64,000 nt of DNA. It comes from RHLJ01 sp965242845. GTDB lineage: Bacteria > Bacteroidota > Rhodothermia > Balneolales > Balneolaceae. Under the pieces are notes generated by a model that saw only the letters and a list, made by a program, of their open reading frames with translations, had not been told where the DNA came from and did no database searches. The stretch covers positions 1,240,001 through 1,304,000 of the forward strand of contig CBDETC010000002.1 in NCBI GenBank assembly GCA_965242845.1. The letters run 5' to 3'. Shown piece by piece: positions 8,510 through 15,777 of this stretch; the stretch's first letter is position 1; each line of letters starts with the position of its first letter. The position numbers were made by a program, and so were the translations under genes.

Positions 8510-8542
8510 GATTTAGTTCTTTTGGGAACCCTGAACTAAATC
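8510..8542. promoter_or_regulatory. 33-bp palindrome before SRPBCC-GyrI gene
   Basis: Perfect 10-bp arms GATTTAGTTC and GAACTAAATC flank a 13-base centre that itself contains GGG and CCC. It ends 9 bp before the ATG at 8552. It lacks a T-run, so it is a poorer terminator than operator; a transcription-factor site or structured leader is more likely. Confidence 0.45.
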
Positions 8543-8551
8543 CCTACCATC

Positions 8552-9478
8552 ATGCCAGCATTCTCCGTAAGCCGTTCCATTACAATCAATTCTCCAATAG
8601 ATAAAGTATTTAATACCCTTCATAATTTTAATGAATGGATAGCTTGGTCTCCCTGGCTAATCATGGAGCCAGAAGCTAAGGTTACCGTATCAGAAGATGC
8701 CCGTTATTATGAGTGGGATGGAGAAAGGGTAGGATCCGGGAATATGAAAGTAACCGGGGAATTGGTAAATGACACGATCTTTTATGATTTAACCTTCCTT
8801 AAACCCTGGAAATCTGAAGCTAAAGTTAGTTTTAAGTTTAAAAAAGTTGACGATAATGAAACAGACGTTACCTGGGATATGGACAGTTCCCTTCCATGGT
8901 TTATGTTTTGGATGAAGAGTATGATGATGGCCTTTATTGGTATGGATTATGAACGAGGTCTTAGAATGCTTAAGGAATACATCGAAGATGGAGAGATAAA
9001 ATCTAAACTTGAATTTAAAGGTGAGTCTGACTTTCCCGGCTCTAAGTACATTGGCATAAAAACTACCTGTGGTATTGCAGAAATGGGTGAAGTAATGCAG
9101 GCTGATTTCGGAAAAATAGAGGCTTTTATGCAAGAGCATACAGATATTGCTACAGGTCAGGCTTATTCCATTTACCACAAGTTTGATATGGTAAAACAAA
9201 AAGCATCTTATACTGGATGTGTAGGAGTTACTTCCATTCCAAGTGATCTACCAGGTGATTTTATTAGTGGAGAAATCCCTGCGACTCGGACTTACACCCT
9301 TCGTCATATTGGAGCTTATGATCATTTAGGAAATGCCTGGAGTACTGTACAGGGAATGATTAGAGGAAAAGAATTCCAACCTAAAAAAGGAATACACCCT
9401 TTTGAGCATTACGTCACTAATCCAAAGGAAACTGAGGAGAAGGATCATATCACAGATGTAATTTTTGCCGTAAAGTAA
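8552..9478 (+). CDS. SRPBCC domain fused to GyrI-like effector-binding domain
   Basis: 308 residues. Residues 1-150 are a START/SRPBCC lipid- or ligand-binding fold (SRSITINSPIDKVFNTL, then WIAWSPWL, then YEWDGERVGSGNM). Residues about 155-308 are a GyrI-like small-molecule binding domain, with TLRHIGAYDHLGNAW and an ending PKETEEKDHITDVIFAVK. No DNA-binding domain is present, so it probably senses or carries a ligand rather than regulating directly. The fusion is known in this phylum. The next gene starts one base after its stop. Confidence 0.8.
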   Translation: MPAFSVSRSITINSPIDKVFNTLHNFNEWIAWSPWLIMEPEAKVTVSEDARYYEWDGERVGSGNMKVTGELVNDTIFYDLTFLKPWKSEAKVSFKFKKVDDNETDVTWDMDSSLPWFMFWMKSMMMAFIGMDYERGLRMLKEYIEDGEIKSKLEFKGESDFPGSKYIGIKTTCGIAEMGEVMQADFGKIEAFMQEHTDIATGQAYSIYHKFDMVKQKASYTGCVGVTSIPSDLPGDFISGEIPATRTYTLRHIGAYDHLGNAWSTVQGMIRGKEFQPKKGIHPFEHYVTNPKETEEKDHITDVIFAVK

Positions 9479-9479
9479 T

Positions 9480-10271
9480 TTGAACATCAAAGCTCACCAC
9501 CAGCGAGGCATTAATAATCTTGTCAATGTATACAAAGATGATCCTCGCTATCCTGCTCTTATTATCGGAGGGTCTGTTGCTAAAGGATTAGCCCGGGACG
9601 ATTCAGATGTGGATTTCATGATCCTGACAACGGATGAAGAGTATAATCGTCGGATTTCTGAGGATAATCTGTTTATTAACCGGACTGACCTTACTGATTA
9701 TGAACATGGTTTTGTTGATGGTAAGATCATAAATCTTGAGTACCTCAACAAAGTAGCAGAGAAAGGAAACGAACCCACTCGCGCGGCCTTTGATGGAGCT
9801 TTTCTTGCCTATTCCCAGATAGATGGCTTGGAAGATCTAATGCAACGAATCCATACCTATCCGGAGCAGGGAAGGGATAAACGAATCAAGTCCTTTTACT
9901 CTATGGCTTTTATCCAGCATTGGTTAATGGGAGAAGCAAATCGTCATGATAACTTATACACCAAATCTCGTGCTGCTTCCCAACTTGCTTTGTTTTCCGG
10001 AAGGCTCATTTTAGCTCATAATCGTATTCTATTTCCCTATCACAAATGGTTCATGCAATACCTGGAGCGGTGCGAAGAAAAACCGAAAGGATTCATAGAT
10101 AACATCAATAAACTATTAAGGGAGCCCAATTCCACCAACTCAGAAATTCTGTTTCAAAGCCTGAAAGAAATGAAAGACTGGGGAGTTACCGACTTGGAAG
10201 CTTTTGAATGGTTTTTAGATGAAGTAGAATTAAGCTGGACGAGAGATTCTACTCCGTTGGAAGATTTGTAG
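9480..10271 (+). CDS. Nucleotidyltransferase-fold protein
   Basis: 263 residues. The pol-beta nucleotidyltransferase core is clear: Gly31-Ser32 in GGSVAKG and the metal-binding pair Asp43/Asp45 in DSDVDF. The rest is helical with no recognised substrate domain. The start is TTG at 9480, one base after the preceding stop; no ATG precedes the catalytic motif, so TTG is needed. It resembles small-molecule adenylyltransferases in outline, but the substrate is unknown. It probably forms an operon with the SRPBCC-GyrI gene. Confidence 0.7.
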   Translation: MNIKAHHQRGINNLVNVYKDDPRYPALIIGGSVAKGLARDDSDVDFMILTTDEEYNRRISEDNLFINRTDLTDYEHGFVDGKIINLEYLNKVAEKGNEPTRAAFDGAFLAYSQIDGLEDLMQRIHTYPEQGRDKRIKSFYSMAFIQHWLMGEANRHDNLYTKSRAASQLALFSGRLILAHNRILFPYHKWFMQYLERCEEKPKGFIDNINKLLREPNSTNSEILFQSLKEMKDWGVTDLEAFEWFLDEVELSWTRDSTPLEDL

Positions 10272-10301
10272 ACGTTCTTTTATAGAATAGTTTACACCAG
10301 T

Positions 10302-10895
10302 TTATCCCTTTCTCTTCTTTAACTCCTTTACCTGTTCTAATAAATCAAACGCTGTATATATTGAAAAAACAAAGCTTCCTATCATAGTTATCATTATATA
10401 GAAAAATGATTCACTATTCATATCAATAGTTGTATCCCATTTGGAATACATATAGAAAAATAAGAGAATACTTATCAGCAACTTTCCTAAAACCAAAAGA
10501 AATGTTCTCTTTGTTCTTTCTTTAAGCTCAGAATCTGATACCTCTCTAATTTCTTCCTCTTTAACAAGTTGTATATAAACTTCTGATTCTGCCTCAACAT
10601 ATCTAATTCCTTTGTCCCAATTCAATTTACCTTCTAAATAAAGTGTAACTACTTTAATCAGTATATTTTTAGGAAGTGGATGAAGAGTCTGTTTTATCTT
10701 CCCTATTTCATGTTTATAGATATGAAATCTATTGAAGGCATTTACCTCTATTCTAATCTTGGACTTAATTCCTCTTTGTAGATTGAGTACTTGATTACTC
10801 TTGAAATTTAGGTCCTTTACCTCTTTTAATACTTCTTCAATTGAGTGAGGCTCTGTTACTGTCCCATCAGGTAATTCCAGTCGAAAGCTCTTCAT
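10302..10895 (-). CDS. Hypothetical protein with two C-terminal TM segments
   Basis: 197 residues. Residues 1-125 are soluble, charged and rich in Lys/Glu; two hydrophobic segments follow (about 131-150 and 163-182), and the end is basic (EQVKELKKRKG). No recognised motif. The soluble part would face the cytoplasm if both segments span the membrane. It begins 8 bp downstream of the purM stop on the same strand, so it may be the tail of that transcript. It converges on the nucleotidyltransferase gene. Confidence 0.55.
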   Translation of the reverse strand: MKSFRLELPDGTVTEPHSIEEVLKEVKDLNFKSNQVLNLQRGIKSKIRIEVNAFNRFHIYKHEIGKIKQTLHPLPKNILIKVVTLYLEGKLNWDKGIRYVEAESEVYIQLVKEEEIREVSDSELKERTKRTFLLVLGKLLISILLFFYMYSKWDTTIDMNSESFFYIMITMIGSFVFSIYTAFDLLEQVKELKKRKG

Positions 10896-10903
10896 TTGAT
10901 TAA

Positions 10904-11908
10904 TTAAACCACTCGTCCAACCTCAAAAGTCTCCTCCCCTAGCTCTTCACTCTTTACTCTTATTTCTTCAACAGAGTCTGAAGAAACTACAACCACGAGT
11001 CCAATTCCCAGGTTAAAAGTAGCCTGCATATCTTCTTCTGGCACATTGCCAATTTTCTGAATGAGTTTATACACAGCTGGCCGCTCCCAACCGCTCCAGT
11101 TCACATCTAAAACCAATCCTTCCGGAAGAATGCGTTTGGTATTTCCTACCAATCCCCCTCCGGTGATATGAGAAAATCCATTTACTCCCTCGATTTCTTT
11201 TAGAACACTGATTAGTGGTAAATAGGATTTATGCACTTGTAGTAATTCTTCTGCTATTGTGCATCCTAACTCTTCTACATAATCATGGACATCGTATTCA
11301 CTGAATAAAACCTTTCTTGCCAGGGAGTATCCATTGGTATGGAGGCCTGTACTTTTGAAACCTAACAGTACATCCCCTTTTTCGATATTGGCTCCATTAA
11401 TGACTTTCTCTTCGTCCACGATTCCAACAATGGTTCCAGCTAAATCAAATTCTCCTTCTCCATAAATATCCGGCATTTCTGCTGTCTCACCACCAATTAA
11501 GGCTACTCCATTTTCCTTACAGGCTGTAGCAAATCCTTTTATTACCTCATATCCAACATTTTGCTCCAATTTTCCTGTGGAGAAATAATCCAGGAAAAAG
11601 AGTGGAGTGGCTCCACATACGGCAATATCATTAATACAATGGTTAACCAGATCCTGACCAACCGTATCATATTTCCCAGCTTTGAAAGCCACAATTAGTT
11701 TAGTACCAACTCCATCTACCGAGCTTACAAATACCGGCTTATTATAGGCTCCCAGATCAGGACGAAAGAAGCCACCAAAGCCTCCAATATTGGATAACAC
11801 CGCATCACTGTGAGTTTCTTTAACAATTCCTTTGATTGAGTTAACTAATTCTTCTCCGGCTTTTATATCTACGCCGGCATCTTTGTAAGTAATTGGTTTC
11901 TTAGTCAT
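10904..11908 (-). CDS. purM: Phosphoribosylformylglycinamidine cyclo-ligase (AIR synthetase)
   Basis: 334 residues, normal length. PurM converts FGAM and ATP to aminoimidazole ribonucleotide in de novo purine synthesis. ATP-binding DGVGTK (65-70) and GGETAEMP (139-146) are intact, as are GLHTNGYSLARKV and SHITGGGLVGN in the C-terminal half. No other pur gene is in the window. An inverted repeat lies between it and the upstream DinB/BstA gene, so it may have its own promoter. Confidence 0.95.
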   Translation of the reverse strand: MTKKPITYKDAGVDIKAGEELVNSIKGIVKETHSDAVLSNIGGFGGFFRPDLGAYNKPVFVSSVDGVGTKLIVAFKAGKYDTVGQDLVNHCINDIAVCGATPLFFLDYFSTGKLEQNVGYEVIKGFATACKENGVALIGGETAEMPDIYGEGEFDLAGTIVGIVDEEKVINGANIEKGDVLLGFKSTGLHTNGYSLARKVLFSEYDVHDYVEELGCTIAEELLQVHKSYLPLISVLKEIEGVNGFSHITGGGLVGNTKRILPEGLVLDVNWSGWERPAVYKLIQKIGNVPEEDMQATFNLGIGLVVVVSSDSVEEIRVKSEELGEETFEVGRVV

Positions 11909-11932
11909 GAATTTTAATAAGCTATTCTCACT

Positions 11933-11957
11933 AAAGTCCCCTCTTGGGAGGGGATTT
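11933..11957. repeat. Palindromic G/C-tract repeat
   Basis: TCCCCTC and GAGGGGA flank a short TTGG loop, and a further AAA/TTT pair extends the stem; ATTTAGGGGTGGG follows. This kind of element recurs between genes in many Bacteroidota genomes. It lies between the end of the DinB/BstA gene and purM, and could also act as a terminator for the former. Confidence 0.5.
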
Positions 11958-11971
11958 AGGGGTGGGTAAAA

Positions 11972-12493
11972 TTAGATAGTTGGATTAGTTACCAGGCGAA
12001 TGTGTGCTAAATGGTGGTTTCCATGCCAAACATACATAGCCAGGGTTGTTAATAAATCGGATGGATAACCACCTTCAGGATGTACAAAGGTTCTTGAGAA
12101 ATCTTCTTCGGACATATCTTCAAGAATGAGAGCTAATTTTGTATGGATGATTTGAAGAAAATCAATGGCTTCATGAAGAGGGAGTTTTATGTACTCAGCT
12201 GTTTTGGCCCATTCCGCTTCATTGTATGGCTTAATGGTAGGATTGTCTTCGGTAAGAGCCAGTTTAAAACGAACCAGGGCATTTAAGTGGCTGTCTCCAA
12301 CATGATGAACAACCTGCTTAACCGTCCATCCACCTTCCCGATAAGGAGTGTTAAGTTGTTCCACTTCTGCATAGTAAATTTCGTTCTTGAGCTTACCTGG
12401 AAGTGCCTTGATTTCTTCTATGAATCCAGGAACATCAGCCATGCTGTATTCAGCAGTTAAATCGAAATTTCCAATCGGGTATCTTCTATCCAT
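11972..12493 (-). CDS. DinB/YfiT-family metal-dependent hydrolase (BstA-like)
   Basis: 173 residues of the four-helix DinB fold. It matches the YfiT/BstA branch: YPIGNF near the N-terminus, WTVKQVVHHVGDSH (His63/64) and HGNHHLAH (His160, His164), giving the three-histidine metal site. BstA enzymes transfer bacillithiol to electrophiles; whether this organism makes bacillithiol cannot be seen here. A perfect TAnnTTTG box (minus strand, 12524-12517) lies 24 bp upstream, a plausible -7 element. Confidence 0.8.
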   Translation of the reverse strand: MDRRYPIGNFDLTAEYSMADVPGFIEEIKALPGKLKNEIYYAEVEQLNTPYREGGWTVKQVVHHVGDSHLNALVRFKLALTEDNPTIKPYNEAEWAKTAEYIKLPLHEAIDFLQIIHTKLALILEDMSEEDFSRTFVHPEGGYPSDLLTTLAMYVWHGNHHLAHIRLVTNPTI

Positions 12494-12930
12494 TAAGTCT
12501 CCTTATTTAGCTCAAACAAATATACCATCTTTCATAAAGTGAAAGGATTTCATTTTCCATTTCTTTTCCACACTCTAGAAGACAAACAAAATGAGATTTA
12601 AATATTTAATAGTTATTTGTAGTTCGTGTGGAAATGTTGAAAACAAACTTTTCCTTTTTTCCAACAACGCTTGACATCCTTTTGTGGATAGTGATGTGGA
12701 GAAAATGAGTAATAATTTTAATGAGTTAAAAGAAGAGCCTTTTGGTTGTCCACAATCGCACAAAAATCGCACAGTATATTTGATGATTCCGAGTTAACAT
12801 GGAAAGTTATTCTTTTGAAATGTTAATACAGTCGATGCTTTGTGGAAACTTGTTTATAATTCGAGGGGATTTATGTTATCCCAATCTTATGAGAAGGCTA
12901 TCCACATATTAATCCACATAAAAGAATAGA
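12494..12930. other. AT-rich divergent spacer with DnaA-box cluster; candidate oriC
   Basis: 437 bp without a credible gene, between divergent bstA-like and dtd genes. Six 9-mers each differ by one base from the DnaA box TTATCCACA: TTTTCCACA 12564-12572, TGTGGATAG 12683-12691, TGTGGAGAA 12695-12703, TTGTCCACA 12746-12754, CTATCCACA 12898-12906, TAATCCACA 12910-12918. Two more differ by two bases (12627-12635, 12841-12849). The flanks are strongly AT-rich. This density fits a replication origin or a DnaA-controlled promoter. None is a perfect box, and dnaA is not in the window, so the call is tentative. Confidence 0.45.
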
Positions 12931-13371
12931 ATGAGAGTTGTTGTACAGCGCGTGAAATCAGCTTCAGTAACTGTTGAGGAAAGGCAAACAGGGGTAATTA
13001 ATAAAGGGCTATTACTATTAGTTGGTATCCATCAAGATGATACCAAAGAGCAGATGACCTGGATGTGCGAAAAGATACTAAAACTCCGGATTTTTGAAGA
13101 TGAAGAAGGAAAAATGAATAAATCGGTATCAGATGTTGGCGGAGGAATCTTAGTAGTTTCGCAGTTCACCCTTTATGGAGATGCAAAAAAGGGAACGCGA
13201 CCAAGTTTTATTGAAGCAGCCCGGCCAGAAAAAGCAGAACCTATGTATGAAGAAATGGTTCAGTATTTTAAGGAGTACTCTTCGTTGGATATTCAAACCG
13301 GAGAATTTGGAGCAATGATGGGCGTCTCACTAGTAAATGATGGACCGGTAACCTTAGTACTGGAGAAGTAA
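12931..13371 (+). CDS. dtd: D-aminoacyl-tRNA deacylase
   Basis: 146 residues, the usual length. Dtd hydrolyses D-amino acids (and glycine) mischarged on tRNA. Both family signatures are present: SQFT (77-80) in SQFTLYGD and NDGPVT (136-141) near the C-terminus, which form the cross-dimer active site. It is divergent from the bstA-like gene across the DnaA-box-rich spacer, and the metalloenzyme gene follows within a few bases, so they probably form an operon. Confidence 0.95.
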   Translation: MRVVVQRVKSASVTVEERQTGVINKGLLLLVGIHQDDTKEQMTWMCEKILKLRIFEDEEGKMNKSVSDVGGGILVVSQFTLYGDAKKGTRPSFIEAARPEKAEPMYEEMVQYFKEYSSLDIQTGEFGAMMGVSLVNDGPVTLVLEK

Positions 13372-13381
13372 GTTGGCTGTA

Positions 13382-14260
13382 ATGTTCATTTTTATTGATG
13401 GGGTTGGAATTGGAAATGCGTCAGAAGAAAACCCATTTTTTGTAGATAACTATGAAAGTTTTGAGGGACTCTCGGGGGGGAATTTCACTCTAAAAGGCGA
13501 GTCAATACTATCAAAAAGTCATATTTATAAGCCCATTGATGCAAATCTCGGGGTCGAAGGACTGCCTCAAAGTGGAACTGGACAAACAACCTTATTTACC
13601 GGAGAGAACGCTTCAGAAATTATAGGGAAGCATTTTGGTCCATATCCTCATACTGGAATCAAACATCTATTGAGGGAGCACAGTATTTTTCATGCGGTTA
13701 AAGAGAAAGGGAAGAAGCCGTATTTCATGAATGCCTATCCACCGATATTCTTTGAGCATTCGGAAAAAAGGAACCGGTGGAGCTGTTCTACTTTAATGGT
13801 GAAAAGTGCCGGAGTTAAACTCAATTCAACAGAAGAGGTTCTTAAGGGAGAAGCAATCACAGCTGAAATCGTACAAAATGCGTGGAGAGAGCGGCTTGGG
13901 ATTGATATCCCAAAAATTGATGCAAAAGAAGCTGCTCAACGCCTATTGGATATTACTGGTAGCTATGATCTGGTATTCTATGAATACTACCTAACCGATA
14001 AAGCGGGCCATAATAAAAGCCTGGAAGATTCAAGGAATGTATTGGGTACACTGGACGAGTTTTTACTTCATATTATTTCCAATAAAAAAAGCAGTGATAC
14101 TCTTGTGATAACCAGTGACCACGGAAACCTGGAAGATCTTTCGGTAAGAACTCATACCAGAAATACGGTTCCACTTTTTGTTCTAGGTGAAGGAATAGAT
14201 CATTTCAATGAAGTTGAAAGCCTTATTGGGGTGAAAGAAGCTATATTGAGGAATGTCTAG
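13382..14260 (+). CDS. Alkaline-phosphatase-superfamily metalloenzyme
   Basis: About 292 residues from ATG 13382; a TTG three codons earlier (13373) is possible. Superfamily metal ligands are visible: Asp in FIDGVGIG, the Thr nucleophile region SGTGQT, DKAGH, SDHGN and RTHTRNTVP. The ending resembles phosphopentomutase and cofactor-independent phosphoglycerate mutase, but the sequence is shorter than either. The substrate is therefore unknown; a phosphomutase or phosphatase is likely. It sits 10 bp after dtd, which suggests co-transcription. Confidence 0.75.
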   Translation: MFIFIDGVGIGNASEENPFFVDNYESFEGLSGGNFTLKGESILSKSHIYKPIDANLGVEGLPQSGTGQTTLFTGENASEIIGKHFGPYPHTGIKHLLREHSIFHAVKEKGKKPYFMNAYPPIFFEHSEKRNRWSCSTLMVKSAGVKLNSTEEVLKGEAITAEIVQNAWRERLGIDIPKIDAKEAAQRLLDITGSYDLVFYEYYLTDKAGHNKSLEDSRNVLGTLDEFLLHIISNKKSSDTLVITSDHGNLEDLSVRTHTRNTVPLFVLGEGIDHFNEVESLIGVKEAILRNV

Positions 14261-14271
14261 TTTTAAATGTT

Positions 14272-14335
14272 GATTCTTCGCAAGTATGCTCAGAATGACT
14301 TTTTAATGTCATCCTGAGGCTACTGCCGAAGGATC
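14272..14335. repeat. Dispersed hairpin-pair repeat, copy 1
   Basis: Two arms in opposite orientation, joined GAC to GTC. Read as GTCAT-forward units, one arm has stem ATTCT/AGAAT, the other ATCCT/AGGAT. It lies between the metalloenzyme and GIY-YIG genes and overlaps the last two bases of the GIY-YIG frame. It belongs to the seven-copy family in this window. Confidence 0.75.
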
Positions 14336-14672
14336 AGCTATTCAAAGAGTTAAGTAACTCTTGCTTTGGTGGCCAATAACCGATAATACTCTCATTCAGA
14401 AACAACCATCCAGGATTAAACTCATTAATCAAATTTTCTTTCCACTGTCGGGTTTTACCTTTAATGTATTTCTCCGATTGTATAGCTTCATAAGGCGTAG
14501 GAAAAGAATCGTACCAAACCAAATAAAAGCAGGAATACTTAGAGACGTACGAGTTTATAGTTCCTCTATTTCTGTAGTGGTATAACAATCGATTTTCCAT
14601 GTTATTTGTCATACCAGTATATAAAACGGTTTTGGAGTAGTTAGTGATTATATAACTATAGTATTGATTCAC
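14334..14672 (-). CDS. GIY-YIG nuclease-domain protein
   Basis: About 112 residues from GTG 14672; the frame continues to an ATG at 14702, but family members usually begin just before the YxYI strand, as here (NQYYSYIITN). The GIY-YIG core is seen as YSYI, then LYTGMT and the helix NNMENRL, and the metal-binding Glu is in SEKYIKG. Small stand-alone members of this kind have unclear roles, and some may be repair or mobile-element nucleases. It is isolated, and its end touches a palindromic repeat. Confidence 0.75.
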   Translation of the reverse strand: MNQYYSYIITNYSKTVLYTGMTNNMENRLLYHYRNRGTINSYVSKYSCFYLVWYDSFPTPYEAIQSEKYIKGKTRQWKENLINEFNPGWLFLNESIIGYWPPKQELLNSLNS

Positions 14673-14738
14673 ATATGGTAAGACCAGGAAAAATAGATAC
14701 ACTTACAAAATTCTTTGATCTTAGGAGGTGCCCTCAAA

Positions 14739-15602
14739 ATGACTAAAAAGGTTCAACTAGTTTTAGGAAGCGGGGGAGCAAGAGGAATAGCCCATATGGC
14801 TGTTATTGATGAATTGGAAAAGAGGGGCTATGAAATAATAGAAGTTGTGGGTTGCTCTATGGGAGCTATAGTTGGTGGGATGTACGCTGCAGGTCATCAT
14901 GAGAAGTATAAACAATGGATGTTCTCACTGAATAGATCAGACGTTTTAGACCTTCTGGATTTCACCTTCACCAAAACAGGTTTTTTGAAGGGAGAAAAAG
15001 TTTTTGAAAAGCACATTGAATTAATAGGTGATGTAAACATTGAGGATTTCGGTATTCCATTTACTGCAGTGGCAACTGAGATGAAAACGAATAACGAAGT
15101 CCATTTTAGGTCTGGAAAATTATTTAAAGCACTTAGAGCATCTGTATCAATTCCAGGAGTATTTACTCCGGTAGTTCAGGATGGAAATGTATTGGTAGAT
15201 GGTGGTGTACTTAATCCTGTTCCTGTAGACCTTGTTTTAAAAAGAGAAGATGCTCTAATAGTAGCGGTGGATTTAAATGGAAAGCCAACACGCGAAGCAG
15301 TTATTCGCTATGAAGAAAAGGAAGAACCGAAATGGTATGAACAACTACTTCCTGATACCATGCTGGAAAAAAGTACCAAAGAAAAAGAAGAAGATTCATT
15401 CTCTTTGGTAGAGCTAATGGATAATACATTCAGTTATACTCAGGATAGATTGAAAGATCTTATGCTGGATAAATATAAGCCAGATATACTGGTACAGCTT
15501 CCTCGAAACCTTTGTTCTACCTTCGACTTTTTTAAAGCGAAAGAGATTTACGAGGCAGGATCGAAAGCATTTGATAAAGCAATGGGCTCAACTCAAAATT
15601 AG
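14739..15602 (+). CDS. Patatin-like phospholipase
   Basis: 287 residues. The Ser-Asp dyad of patatins is clear: oxyanion GSGGARG (10-16), nucleophile Ser40 in GCSMG (38-42) and Asp154 in DGG. It matches the RssA-type cytoplasmic family that hydrolyses acyl esters. A strong Shine-Dalgarno AGGAGGTG (14723-14730) lies 8 bases before ATG 14739, which fixes the start over an upstream TTG at 14715. Such strong SD sequences are rare in Bacteroidota. The C-terminal third is charged (KEEPKWYEQLLPD) and may bind a partner or membrane. Confidence 0.9.
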   Translation: MTKKVQLVLGSGGARGIAHMAVIDELEKRGYEIIEVVGCSMGAIVGGMYAAGHHEKYKQWMFSLNRSDVLDLLDFTFTKTGFLKGEKVFEKHIELIGDVNIEDFGIPFTAVATEMKTNNEVHFRSGKLFKALRASVSIPGVFTPVVQDGNVLVDGGVLNPVPVDLVLKREDALIVAVDLNGKPTREAVIRYEEKEEPKWYEQLLPDTMLEKSTKEKEEDSFSLVELMDNTFSYTQDRLKDLMLDKYKPDILVQLPRNLCSTFDFFKAKEIYEAGSKAFDKAMGSTQN

Positions 15603-15631
15603 TATTAATTTGAATTCGAAATAAAAAACGA

Positions 15632-15726
15632 GTCATTCCGCAGCGAAAGCCGGAATCTAGATTTAAATTAAAGGCAGATCTTGCGCGTAAAAGTTATAAC
15701 TGGATTCCTGCCTTCGCAGGAATGAC
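15632..15726. repeat. Dispersed hairpin-pair repeat, copy 2
   Basis: Left arm GTCATTCCG with internal pair ATTCC/GGAAT; right arm is the inverted equivalent with GGATTCC and GGAATGAC. It lies between the patatin gene and the convergent sialate O-acetylesterase gene, where it may also stop transcription. The rest of the spacer shows nothing else. Confidence 0.75.
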
Positions 15727-15777
15727 CAAAAAACTTGTTGGGTGTTCTTCTAAAAGTTTTTGCCTAAAACTCAGGTG

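Noticed and set aside
12575..12772. 65-codon open frame on the minus strand in the DnaA-box-rich spacer
   Set aside because: No recognisable protein features, AT-rich composition, and it covers several DnaA-box-like sites; non-coding is more likely.
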